Source: Flavobacterium sp. HBTb2-11-1
Lineage (GTDB): Bacteria; Bacteroidota; Bacteroidia; Flavobacteriales; Flavobacteriaceae
Assembly: GCF_009826975.1 (NCBI RefSeq)
Contig: NZ_WUMO01000006.1
Coordinates: 310,001-374,000, forward strand
Direction of reading: 5' to 3'
Length of the DNA: 64,000 nucleotides
Part shown: positions 1 through 7,403 of the stretch, piece by piece
Numbering within the stretch: position 1 is the stretch's first letter
Layout: the number at the start of each line of letters is the position of its first letter
Position numbers and translations under genes: made by a program
The notes under the pieces: model-generated
The model's input: only the letters and a program-made list of their open reading frames with translations
Database searches by the model: none
Told to the model about the DNA's origin: nothing

Positions 1-301
1 AGATTCTAATTCCAGGAGGAAGTAGTTCTTTATATCTTGGATTTTTTTTGAAAAAAGAAACAATTTTTGGATGAATAGGAACTACTCTGTAATTTTTTTC
101 AGCACTTAAATCTAATATATTTTTAAGTAAAGTGTTGATTGTTTCTTCGTTCTCGTATGAATCAGGTTTGTTGATTTTAGTTAAGAAGATTTTTTTTTCT
201 TGAAATTGATACTCAACTGCTAACATACCTTCAGGGATGACAGTTTCGAATTGGCGTGCAAAAGTGTTGTCTTTGATTTCCATAGTTACAGAAGTTTCCA
301 T
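1..301 (-). CDS. GNAT-like N-acetyltransferase family protein (COG2388 type), 3'-truncated by window edge
   Basis: The reading frame runs off the left edge; about 100 residues are visible. The C-terminal part reads VVPIHPKIVSFF followed by KELLPPGIRI, which matches the small COG2388/YjdJ-like predicted acetyltransferases (about 95-105 residues), so only a few residues should be missing. These proteins have a minimal GNAT fold; their substrate is unknown. The start is the ATG at 301; an in-frame ATG at 283 is an alternative. A -7-like box TACCTTTG lies on the minus strand at 406-413. The gene is divergent from the hydrolase to its right. Confidence 0.7.
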   Translation of the reverse strand, partial: METSVTMEIKDNTFARQFETVIPEGMLAVEYQFQEKKIFLTKINKPDSYENEETINTLLKNILDLSAEKNYRVVPIHPKIVSFFKKNPRYKELLPPGIRI

Positions 302-592
302 AGTAATTTCTTGTTAGGTTATTGGTAAATAGTGAATTTGGGACTCGAAATTTTATTGAAAGAAAATTCTTTATAAGTTTTGATTTCAAAAAATATTTCG
401 AAATGCAAAGGTAATCATTTGATTTTCAATATTAAATTATTTTTTGCGGCTATAAACTTTAAGTAATTGTTTCGAAGCTCAATTTTTTTTAAATCGTTTT
501 AAAATAGGTCTGAAATTTGATTGTCATGATATTAAAAAAAGTAACTTTATTCTTTAGAATAAATATCTTAATGGTAATTTCATTTTAATGTT

Positions 593-1249
593 ATGAGTAA
601 AATTCCAGTTTATTTTATGCCCGGTCTGGCAGCGAGTTCGTCTATTTTTGAAAGAATAAAATTGGATGAAGATATTTTTGAAACGCATCTTCTCGAGTGG
701 GAAATTCCAAATCCAAAAGAATCTTTATCAGATTATGCGCTTCGAATAAGTAAAAATATTAAAGAAGAAAATCCGGTTTTAATCGGAGTTTCTTTCGGCG
801 GAATCTTAGTGCAGGAAATCTCAAAGCATATTAAAGCGCGAAAAGTCATTATTATATCAAGCGTAAGAAGCAATCATGAATTTCCTAGACGGATGAAAAT
901 AGGAAAGCGAACAAAAGCTTATAAGCTAATCCCCATGCAGTTGATTCTCAATATTGAGAAATTGGCTAAGTTTTCTTTTGGCGAAAAAGTCAATAAAAGA
1001 ATAAAATTATATGAGAAGTTTTTATCTGTGCGCGATTTAGGTTATCTGCAATGGGCTGTAGAAAGTGTAATTCTTTGGGATCGCGATCAAATTGATGAAA
1101 ATGTGGTTCATATTCACGGAGATCAAGACGAAGTTTTTCCGATTAAGTATATCAATAAATGCATTTTAGTTAAAGGAGGAACTCATATTATGATTCTCAA
1201 TAAGTATAAATGGCTAAATGAGAATTTGCCTTCGATAATACTGGAGTAA
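593..1249 (+). CDS. alpha/beta hydrolase
   Basis: A 218-residue cytoplasmic protein with no signal peptide. The nucleophile elbow GVSFGG puts the catalytic serine at residue 67. HGDQDEVFP near residue 175 supplies the likely acid (Asp177 or Asp179), and GGTH places the catalytic histidine at 198. This is the compact alpha/beta hydrolase layout of esterases and lipases. The MPGLAASSSIF segment near residue 9 would form the oxyanion-hole loop. The substrate cannot be read from the sequence. The gene stands alone; a 104-bp palindromic repeat follows it instead of a normal terminator. Confidence 0.8.
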   Translation: MSKIPVYFMPGLAASSSIFERIKLDEDIFETHLLEWEIPNPKESLSDYALRISKNIKEENPVLIGVSFGGILVQEISKHIKARKVIIISSVRSNHEFPRRMKIGKRTKAYKLIPMQLILNIEKLAKFSFGEKVNKRIKLYEKFLSVRDLGYLQWAVESVILWDRDQIDENVVHIHGDQDEVFPIKYINKCILVKGGTHIMILNKYKWLNENLPSIILE

Positions 1250-1295
1250 AACTTCAATTTTAAAATTCCAAATTACAAATCTTTATGCATGCAAT

Positions 1296-1399
1296 TTTGT
1301 CATCCTGAGGAACGAAGGATCACACTCGTAGCTCGATAAAGATTGGCGATATCCTGTGTGGAATTTCTAGTGTGATCCTTCGTTCCTCAGGATGACAAA
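1296..1399. repeat. dispersed 104-bp inverted-repeat element, copy 1
   Basis: Perfect 31-bp arms (1296-1326 and 1369-1399, containing GTCATCCTGAGGAACGAAGG) flank a 42-bp centre. A second copy with identical arms, identical length and a similar centre lies at 38571-38674. It sits between the convergent hydrolase and TPR genes, where its hairpin could stop transcription from both sides. It encodes no protein. Confidence 0.9.
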
Positions 1400-1446
1400 C
1401 TATGCGTAAAATAGCAGTTAAGAAAAATCTAAACTCAACAATCTAA

Positions 1447-1483
1447 AATAAAAAATCCCAAACTCTTTTGGAATTTAGGATTT
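1447..1483 (-). terminator. rho-independent terminator of the TPR membrane gene
   Basis: On the minus strand the arms (1474-1483 and 1453-1462, AAATCCTAAA against TTTGGGATTT) form a hairpin followed by a T-rich run. It lies just after the stop codon at 1507. Confidence 0.55.
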
Positions 1484-1506
1484 CAATATTGGAATTTAAA
1501 GAAAAT

Positions 1507-2022
1507 TTAAATTTTCTTCATTTGTTCTTTCATCATAGAGATTTGCTCTTTCAGCATTCCTTGTTTGTCTAATTTTTTAGCTTCATTTAATAAATTAGTC
1601 GCTTCCAACTTTCTTCTGCGTGACATGGCAACTCCTGCAAGGTTTAATTTAGCTACAGCCAAATCCATATCCATTGATAGTCCAAGTTCGATTGCTTTTT
1701 TGAAGTGTTTCTCTGCTTGGTTGATATTGGTTTGAGACAGCATGATACCTTGCAAATAGTTTAAGTATCCTTGTTGTTTTCTTACTAATGCTCCTTCAGG
1801 GTTTTTGATATATGATAACCATTTATTAGCCCCTTCAAAGTCTTGTTTTCTTAATTTAAGGAAGGCTAAAAGGATAAATTCGTTTTTGAAATAAAGAAAA
1901 ATCGGAATTGCAGTCAATAAGATAAGGAATATTCCGTTCCCGATATTACTTTCTGTAAATTGCCAAATGCCCGCCACTACAAGAAGTCCGGCCAAAATAA
2001 GTTTAATATTCTTGTGAAACAT
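1507..2022 (-). CDS. membrane-anchored tetratricopeptide-repeat protein
   Basis: 171 residues. Two hydrophobic segments near the N-terminus (about residues 7-22 and 29-46) anchor the protein in the inner membrane. The rest is helical, with a TPR-like stretch around residues 85-150 (NQAEKHFKKAIELG and DLAVAKLNLAG) ending in a Lys/Met-rich tail. TPR units act in protein-protein interaction; no partner is suggested by the neighbours. It is divergent from rpmH. Calling it a TPR protein is secure; a specific function is not. Confidence 0.65.
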   Translation of the reverse strand: MFHKNIKLILAGLLVVAGIWQFTESNIGNGIFLILLTAIPIFLYFKNEFILLAFLKLRKQDFEGANKWLSYIKNPEGALVRKQQGYLNYLQGIMLSQTNINQAEKHFKKAIELGLSMDMDLAVAKLNLAGVAMSRRRKLEATNLLNEAKKLDKQGMLKEQISMMKEQMKKI

Positions 2023-2086
2023 AATTAATGTAAATTTGTGATTGCAAAGATAGTAAAAGGAATTAAAAATATTTTTATAAAAGTAC

Positions 2087-2116
2087 TTGCTAGAAAAAAA
2101 AGTCTTTGTATATTTG
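2087..2116 (+). promoter_or_regulatory. Bacteroidota-type promoter of rpmH
   Basis: TTG at 2087-2089, 19 bp, then TATATTTG at 2109-2116 matches the Bacteroidota sigma-A pattern (TTTG/TTG, about 19 bp, TAnnTTTG). The rpmH start follows 74 bp downstream. Confidence 0.65.
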
Positions 2117-2190
2117 CACTCGGTTTTTGAATAACGATATCAAAAACAAATTAATAAGTTAATAGATACCATTTTTAAAGATACAAAGCA

Positions 2191-2352
2191 ATGAGCAAAA
2201 GAACATTTCAACCATCGAAAAGAAAAAGAAGAAATAAGCACGGATTTATGGACAGAATGGCTTCTGCGAATGGAAGAAAAGTTCTAGCGCGTAGAAGAGC
2301 AAAAGGAAGACATAAATTAACTGTTTCTAGCGAGCCTAGACACAAAAAATAA
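2191..2352 (+). CDS. rpmH: 50S ribosomal protein L34
   Basis: A 53-residue, very basic protein beginning MSKRTFQPSKRKRRNKHGF and ending SSEPRHKK. The MxxRTFQPS and RMASANGRKVLARRRAKGR blocks are diagnostic of ribosomal protein L34, which sits in the large subunit near the exit region of 23S rRNA. The length is slightly above the usual 44-52 residues, typical of Bacteroidota. A strong promoter and a terminator bracket it, so it is a single-gene unit. It does not lie beside dnaA or rnpA as it does in many other phyla. Confidence 0.97.
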   Translation: MSKRTFQPSKRKRRNKHGFMDRMASANGRKVLARRRAKGRHKLTVSSEPRHKK

Positions 2353-2371
2353 TGTTTGTATAAACATACAT

Positions 2372-2406
2372 AAGGCGATTACTTTTTTAGTATCGCCTTT
2401 TTTTAT
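2372..2406 (+). terminator. rpmH terminator
   Basis: AAGGCGAT (2372-2379) pairs with ATCGCCTT (2392-2399) and is followed by a T-run. Confidence 0.85.
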
Positions 2407-2495
2407 ACCTTTTCGGTACAAATTTTTTCAACTTTCTAGTTTATAACGCACTAGAGAGGTTTTTAAATCGTAAATAACTACACAATACATACAAA

Positions 2496-5351
2496 ATGCC
2501 TAAAGACACATCAATAAAATCAGTTTTAATAATAGGTTCAGGACCTATTGTTATTGGCCAAGCTTGCGAATTCGATTATGCGGGATCTCAATCTGCACGT
2601 TCGATTCGTGAAGAAGGAATTGAGGTTATCTTGATTAACTCGAATCCAGCGACAATTATGACCGACCCATCTATGGCTGATCATATTTATTTGAAACCTT
2701 TAACGACAAAATCGATTATTGAGATTCTTAAGGAACATCCGCAAATTGATGCAGTTCTTCCAACAATGGGAGGACAAACTGCTTTGAACTTGTGTTTGGA
2801 GGCTGAAGAAAAAGGAATCTGGCAGGATTTCGGAGTAAGATTAATCGGTGTTGATGTAAACGCAATTAATATTACTGAAGACAGAGAGCAGTTTAAACAG
2901 CTTTTAGAAAAAATCAATGTACCAACAGCGCCAGCAAAAACAGCTACATCTTACTTAGAAGGAAAAGAAATTGCTCAGGAGTTTGGTTTCCCGCTTGTAA
3001 TCCGTCCTTCGTTCACACTTGGAGGAACAGGAGCAGCTGTGGTGTACAAAAAAGAAGATTTTGATGAGCTTTTAACTCGCGGACTTGAAGCTTCTCCAAT
3101 CCACGAAGTTTTGATCGACAAAGCTTTAATGGGATGGAAAGAGTACGAGCTAGAGCTTTTAAGAGATAAAAATGACAACGTTGTAATTATCTGTTCTATC
3201 GAAAACATGGACCCAATGGGAATCCACACTGGAGATTCGATTACAGTAGCGCCAGCGATGACTTTATCGGATACCACTTTCCAAAAATTACGTGACTACG
3301 CTATCTTAATGATGAGAAGTATCGGAAATTTTGCGGGAGGATGTAATGTACAATTCGCAGTTTCGCCAGACGAAAAAGAAGATATCGTAGCGATTGAAAT
3401 CAACCCTCGTGTATCTCGTTCTTCTGCTTTAGCATCAAAAGCAACTGGATATCCAATTGCCAAAATCGCTTCTAAACTAGCTTTAGGATACAACTTAGAT
3501 GAATTGCAAAACCAAATTACAAAATCTACTTCGGCTCTTTTCGAACCAACTTTAGATTATGTAATCGTAAAAATACCACGTTGGAACTTTGATAAATTTG
3601 AAGGTTCAGACAGAACTTTAGGTCTTCAGATGAAATCTGTAGGTGAGGTTATGGGAATCGGACGTTCTTTCCAAGAAGCGCTTCACAAAGCAACTCAATC
3701 TCTAGAAATTAAGAGAAACGGTTTAGGTGCTGACGGAAAAGGATATAAAAATTACGAACAAATTATCGAGAAACTAACTTATGCAAGCTGGGATCGTGTA
3801 TTCGTAATTTATGATGCAATCGCAATGGGAATTCCGTTGAGCACAATCCACGAAATTACAAGAATCGATATGTGGTTCTTGAAACAATACGAAGAGCTTT
3901 ATACTTTAGAAAAAGAAATCTCAAACTACAAAGTTTCGAATCTTCCAAAAGAATTATTGCTTGAAGCGAAACAAAAAGGTTTTGCAGACAGACAATTAGC
4001 GCACATGATGAGTTGTCTCGAAAGTGAAGTGCATACTTTACGTATGGAACAGAAAATCAACCGTGTGTTTAAATTGGTTGATACTTGCGCGGCTGAGTTT
4101 AAAGCGCAGACGCCTTATTACTACTCAACTTTTGAGGCAGAAATCGAAAAACCAAATGGTGAGCGTTTTGTTGATAACGAAAGCATCGTAACAGATAGAA
4201 AGAAAGTGATCGTTTTAGGTTCTGGACCAAACAGAATTGGACAAGGAATTGAATTTGATTACTCTTGTGTACACGGAGTTTTAGCGGCTAAAGAATGCGG
4301 TTACGAAACGATCATGATTAACTGTAATCCTGAAACAGTTTCTACAGACTTTGATACGGCTGATAAGTTATACTTCGAGCCAGTTTTCTGGGAGCACATT
4401 TATGACATTATCCAGCACGAAAAACCAGAAGGTGTGATCGTTCAGCTTGGAGGTCAGACAGCTCTTAAATTGGCTGACAAACTTTCTAAATATGGTGTAA
4501 AAATCATCGGAACTAGTTTTGATGCACTTGACTTGGCAGAAGATAGAGGACGTTTCTCAGACTTATTGACTGAGTTAAACATTCCTTTCCCAAGATTCGG
4601 AATCGCTGAAACGGCTGATGAAGCTTCGAAATTAGCTGATACTTTAGATTTCCCACTTTTAATCCGTCCTTCTTATGTATTAGGAGGTCAGGGAATGAAG
4701 ATTGTAATCAACAAAAAAGAGCTTGAAGAGCACGTAATTGATTTGCTGAAAGCAATTCCAGGAAACAAATTGCTTTTAGATCATTATTTAGCTGGAGCAA
4801 TCGAAGCTGAAGCTGATGCCATCTGCGATGCTGATGGAAATGTGTACATCATCGGAATTATGGAGCACATTGAGCCTTGCGGTGTTCACTCTGGAGATAG
4901 TAACGCAACATTGCCTCCTTTCAACTTAGGAGAATTCGTAATGCAGCAAATTAAAGATCACACACATAAAATTGCTAGAGCTTTAAAAACAGTTGGATTA
5001 ATCAACATCCAGTTTGCGATTAAAGACGATACAGTTTATATTATCGAGGCAAACCCAAGAGCTTCAAGAACAGTTCCGTTCATTGCAAAAGCTTATGGAG
5101 AGCCTTACGTAAATTACGCTACTAAAGTAATGTTAGGCCACAATAAAGTAACTGATTTTGATTTCAACCCACAATTAAACGGTTTTGCAATCAAACAACC
5201 TGTTTTCTCTTTCAGCAAATTCCCGAACGTTAACAAAGCGCTAGGACCAGAAATGAAGTCAACAGGAGAAAGTATCTTGTTTATTGATGACTTAAAAGAC
5301 GACCAATTCTACGAATTGTACTCTAGAAGAAAAATGTATTTGAGTAAATAA
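2496..5351 (+). CDS. carB: carbamoyl-phosphate synthase large subunit, without allosteric domain
   Basis: 951 residues. It makes carbamoyl phosphate from bicarbonate, ATP and ammonia supplied by the small subunit CarA (not in the window), feeding pyrimidine and arginine synthesis. Two homologous ATP-grasp halves are visible: the first begins near residue 14 with GSGPIVIGQACEFDYAG, the second near residue 573 with GSGPNRIGQGIEFDYS. Signature segments such as EINPRVSRSSALASKATGYP and EANPRASRTVPF are intact. The E. coli enzyme has about 1073 residues; the missing part corresponds to the C-terminal MGS-like allosteric domain. The last 18 codons and the terminator are duplicated at 6180-6290. Confidence 0.97.
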   Translation: MPKDTSIKSVLIIGSGPIVIGQACEFDYAGSQSARSIREEGIEVILINSNPATIMTDPSMADHIYLKPLTTKSIIEILKEHPQIDAVLPTMGGQTALNLCLEAEEKGIWQDFGVRLIGVDVNAINITEDREQFKQLLEKINVPTAPAKTATSYLEGKEIAQEFGFPLVIRPSFTLGGTGAAVVYKKEDFDELLTRGLEASPIHEVLIDKALMGWKEYELELLRDKNDNVVIICSIENMDPMGIHTGDSITVAPAMTLSDTTFQKLRDYAILMMRSIGNFAGGCNVQFAVSPDEKEDIVAIEINPRVSRSSALASKATGYPIAKIASKLALGYNLDELQNQITKSTSALFEPTLDYVIVKIPRWNFDKFEGSDRTLGLQMKSVGEVMGIGRSFQEALHKATQSLEIKRNGLGADGKGYKNYEQIIEKLTYASWDRVFVIYDAIAMGIPLSTIHEITRIDMWFLKQYEELYTLEKEISNYKVSNLPKELLLEAKQKGFADRQLAHMMSCLESEVHTLRMEQKINRVFKLVDTCAAEFKAQTPYYYSTFEAEIEKPNGERFVDNESIVTDRKKVIVLGSGPNRIGQGIEFDYSCVHGVLAAKECGYETIMINCNPETVSTDFDTADKLYFEPVFWEHIYDIIQHEKPEGVIVQLGGQTALKLADKLSKYGVKIIGTSFDALDLAEDRGRFSDLLTELNIPFPRFGIAETADEASKLADTLDFPLLIRPSYVLGGQGMKIVINKKELEEHVIDLLKAIPGNKLLLDHYLAGAIEAEADAICDADGNVYIIGIMEHIEPCGVHSGDSNATLPPFNLGEFVMQQIKDHTHKIARALKTVGLINIQFAIKDDTVYIIEANPRASRTVPFIAKAYGEPYVNYATKVMLGHNKVTDFDFNPQLNGFAIKQPVFSFSKFPNVNKALGPEMKSTGESILFIDDLKDDQFYELYSRRKMYLSK

Positions 5352-5400
5352 TCTCAGGTTCTATTATAAAAGAAAAGCTCCAATGAAAATTGGAGCTTTT
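5294..5400 (+). repeat. direct repeat (copy 1): 3' end of carB plus terminator
   Basis: This segment, holding the carB 3' end and terminator, reappears at 6176-6290 with one clear substitution in the coding part (5311 A against 6193 T, Tyr to Phe), one difference at the upstream edge and an 8-bp tandem addition after the stop codon. The two copies bracket the kinase cassette. Confidence 0.95.
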
Positions 5401-5402
5401 TT
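5373..5402. terminator. carB terminator, first copy, probably bidirectional
   Basis: Perfect 12-bp arms AAAAGCTCCAAT (5373-5384) and ATTGGAGCTTTT (5389-5400) with a GAAA loop. A-rich and T-rich flanks let it work for carB (+) and for the small gene ending at 5404 (-). Confidence 0.9.
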
Positions 5403-5403
5403 A

Positions 5404-5550
5404 TTAGGGTTTGATTTTTACTATTTTATTGTCTTTAATGATGACTAATTCACTATTAGATTTTTTTTTGAATTCGATCAGCTTTTCGTAAACTTTGTTC
5501 ATTCCATCGACTATTTTTTGCTGATTTACAGATCTTTTATATTCTTTCAT
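5404..5550 (-). CDS. 48-residue basic protein overlapping the zeta-toxin-like gene; function unknown
   Basis: An ATG at 5550 opens a 48-codon frame ending TAA at 5404-5406. It begins MKEYKRSVNQQKIVDGMNKV and ends LVIIKDNKIVKIKP. Its start overlaps the last 14 bp of the kinase gene, an arrangement typical of translational coupling. It is rich in Lys with a predicted helix followed by a short beta segment. I recognise no named family. Its tight coupling to a zeta-like kinase makes a partner or antitoxin role possible, although classical epsilon antitoxins lie upstream of zeta, not downstream. Confidence 0.6.
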   Translation of the reverse strand: MKEYKRSVNQQKIVDGMNKVYEKLIEFKKKSNSELVIIKDNKIVKIKP

Positions 5551-6121
5551 TCCAATATTTTTTTAAATTATAGAATTTAGTTTCATTTAAAATTTTCATT
5601 TCAGTTTCAAAAGACTTTTCTGCTATTAATTCAGGTATTCCAAATGAATTATCAAAAATAAGTACTTCGTCAACAATTTCGAGATAAATTTCGAAGAGAT
5701 TTTTAATTCCGTTTACGTATCTACGTTTTATAACATCTATTTCAATGTTATGTCCTCCTTCAAGAACTCTAGTTTTAACTCTTTCAATTGCTAAATCAAC
5801 TGTTTCTAGCCAAAAAAATAAAAGAGTAGTATTGTATTTTTCTTTTTTTGCTTGAATAATTTTAGATTTATAGCTTTTAGTTGCTAATGTGGTTTCAAAA
5901 GCAAAGGTTATATTTCCGTCCAAGAGTTCATTAATTCGATTAAGCATTATTCTTCCTGCTTCAAAAGATACTTTTTCAGGCTGAAAAGGAGATAGTCCTT
6001 TTGCTATTTCATCAGCATTTACAAATTCTTTACAATTTAAAATTTCTGGCAAAATGGTAAAGGAAGCAGTTGTTTTCCCCGCTCCATTGCATCCTGAAAT
6101 AATATAAAGATTTTTGCTCAT
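5537..6121 (-). CDS. zeta-toxin-family P-loop kinase
   Basis: 194 residues. Walker A is GCNGAGKT (10-17). It is followed by FVNADEIAKGLSP (33-45), FETT (75-78), an arginine pair in RVKTR (114-118), GGH (122-124) and RRY (133-135), which together match zeta/PezT-type kinases. Family members phosphorylate UDP-N-acetylglucosamine or related metabolites; the substrate here is unproven. Bacteroidota have many short chromosomal members whose toxicity is untested. The gene lies in a cassette between duplicated carB ends and has its own promoter. The ATG at 6121 follows the -7 box by only 5 bp, so the mRNA may be leaderless. Confidence 0.8.
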   Translation of the reverse strand: MSKNLYIISGCNGAGKTTASFTILPEILNCKEFVNADEIAKGLSPFQPEKVSFEAGRIMLNRINELLDGNITFAFETTLATKSYKSKIIQAKKEKYNTTLLFFWLETVDLAIERVKTRVLEGGHNIEIDVIKRRYVNGIKNLFEIYLEIVDEVLIFDNSFGIPELIAEKSFETEMKILNETKFYNLKKYWNERI

Positions 6122-6126
6122 TAATA

Positions 6127-6158
6127 CAAAGGTAAGAAATACCTATTATAATTATCAA
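6127..6158 (-). promoter_or_regulatory. promoter of the kinase cassette
   Basis: On the minus strand TTG (6158-6156) and TACCTTTG (6134-6127) are separated by 21 bp. The -7 box ends 5 bp before the ATG. The cassette therefore carries its own promoter inside the inserted segment. Confidence 0.5.
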
Positions 6159-6175
6159 TTTTTATTTGCCCGCTC

Positions 6176-6290
6176 AAATGACGACCAATTCTTCGAATTG
6201 TACTCTAGAAGAAAAATGTATTTGAGTAAATAATTAAATAATCTCAGGTTCTATTATAAAAGAAAAGCTCCAATGAAAATTGGAGCTTTT
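6176..6290 (+). repeat. direct repeat (copy 2): carB 3' end plus terminator
   Basis: This is the partner of 5294-5400. It includes a second perfect copy of the terminator hairpin (6263-6274 with 6279-6290). It has an 8-bp tandem duplication (TAAATAAT-like) after the stop codon. Confidence 0.95.
6180..6233 (+). pseudogene. carB 3'-end remnant (17 codons plus stop)
   Basis: This reads DDQFFELYSRRKMYLSK and a stop in the same register as the true carB end, with Phe for Tyr at the fifth position. No start or upstream carB sequence precedes it, so it cannot be expressed as CarB. It is either the original end of carB displaced by an insertion or a copy brought in with it. Confidence 0.9.
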
Positions 6291-6292
6291 TA
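6263..6292. terminator. second copy of the carB terminator
   Basis: Same 12-bp arms and GAAA loop as 5373-5402. Here it lies just beyond the 3' end of yiaA (-) and can serve that gene. Confidence 0.85.
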
Positions 6293-6313
6293 TTTCTGAA
6301 ATTGTTTGAAACT

Positions 6314-6712
6314 TTATTCGCCTTGATTAAAGTTCATATTATCTCTAGTGTTTTTTTGAACTGAAATAGCACCAAACAATGCCAATAGAAAAGCAAAAGC
6401 ATAGAATCCTTTTTCGCTTGGAAGAATCGTTGCATTCCAAAGTCCAACAACTAAAAGAACGATTGATAATAATGTTCCAAACCAGCAGATTCCGTAGTAA
6501 ATATCAGTAACAGGAAGTTTTTCTAATCGGTCTCTTACGCTTTTTTGCAGCGAAACAACAGCAAAAAGTCCGAACATTAGAACGGTGAAATAATATCCTT
6601 TTTCGTTTAAAAGCATTTCGGCTCTGGCAAGTCCAACAATAAAACCGATTGTCCCGGCTCCAAGTGCAACCCAAGATGCAGCGATAAAGGCATTTGATGT
6701 TTTTTGTATCAT
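6314..6712 (-). CDS. yiaA: YiaA/YiaB two-helix-domain inner-membrane protein
   Basis: 132 residues with four membrane segments arranged as two repeats of a two-helix unit. Repeat marks are LNEKGYYF (around 36) with SLQKSVRD (54), and PSEKGFYAF (around 98) with SVQKNTRD (116). These agree closely with E. coli YiaA, including the EKGYYF, QKxVRD and VGLWNAT segments. The biochemical role of this family is unknown. It is a single gene, convergent with the duplicated carB tail. Confidence 0.9.
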   Translation of the reverse strand: MIQKTSNAFIAASWVALGAGTIGFIVGLARAEMLLNEKGYYFTVLMFGLFAVVSLQKSVRDRLEKLPVTDIYYGICWFGTLLSIVLLVVGLWNATILPSEKGFYAFAFLLALFGAISVQKNTRDNMNFNQGE

Positions 6713-6810
6713 AATTTATTATTTTGGTAAGCCACAAATATAATTAAATTAGATTCATGCCAAAATAAAAACACGATTTTTTATTCAGTAAAATCTTTCA
6801 AATGTAAAAG

Positions 6811-6836
6811 GAAAAGCTCCGTAATTGGAGCTTTTC
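6811..6836. terminator. terminator of the DUF4252 operon
   Basis: GAAAAGCTCC (6811-6820) pairs with GGAGCTTTTC (6827-6836), loop GTAATT. T-runs on the minus side suit the operon ending at 6862. Confidence 0.8.
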
Positions 6837-6861
6837 TTGTTTTAAAAAGTAAGATGTTTTT

Positions 6862-7401
6862 TTATTTTTTAAGCAATTGTTCTAAAGGTTTTAATTGCTC
6901 CATGTCTATTTTAGAGTTTTGTAAAACAGACATTAAGGTCATAATATTATTCGGATTCATATCTTCGCCTAACACACGAACTACTGCAAAACCATTTTCT
7001 TTTCTGTTGGCAAAAATGACAAACTCTTTAATGTTGTCGTCACTTCCGACGTAGCTTATAGAAGCGCCTTCTTTACCAGAGCCGAACTTCATTAATTCTT
7101 GATATTTAGGATCTTTTAATATGGCTTTTACTTTGTTTCTTTCTGCCTCAAATTCTGTTTGATTGTTTTGATCTGCTTTAAAAGCCAGAATATTCATTTT
7201 GTCAAACGAATTCAAAGCCTCGTTTTGCTCAGCTGATAATTTGGTTTTATCAACATTCAAAATGTTTGGTGAAATATCTAAAGCAATAAAATCTTTTTTC
7301 TCTGAATTCTCAACGAAATATTTTTGCAGAGATGGTTCAGAATTACAGCTCCCCAAAGTTAGAAGAGCTGTAAGTGCTAGTATGAAGATGTTGTTTTTCA
7401 T
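6862..7401 (-). CDS. DUF4252 domain lipoprotein
   Basis: 179 residues with a lipobox LGSC ending at Cys19, so exported and lipidated. The rest matches the DUF4252 pattern (long helical middle, then VIFANRKENGFAVVRVLGEDM and a final Met/Leu-rich helix). It is the last gene of a four-gene operon (sigma factor, anti-sigma-like protein, DUF4252, DUF4252) with a 2-bp gap to the gene before it. DUF4252 proteins are commonly found downstream of ECF sigma factors in Bacteroidota; their function is unknown. Confidence 0.75.
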   Translation of the reverse strand: MKNNIFILALTALLTLGSCNSEPSLQKYFVENSEKKDFIALDISPNILNVDKTKLSAEQNEALNSFDKMNILAFKADQNNQTEFEAERNKVKAILKDPKYQELMKFGSGKEGASISYVGSDDNIKEFVIFANRKENGFAVVRVLGEDMNPNNIMTLMSVLQNSKIDMEQLKPLEQLLKK

Positions 7402-7403
7402 TT

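Noticed and set aside
1296..1399. CRISPR repeat or IS remnant
   Set aside because: It is a single palindrome with no spacer array, no transposase and no visible target duplication; it is better described as a dispersed palindromic repeat.
5294..6290. Integrase-driven genomic island
   Set aside because: No integrase, transposase or tRNA lies in or next to the cassette, so only an insertion signature can be claimed, not the mechanism.
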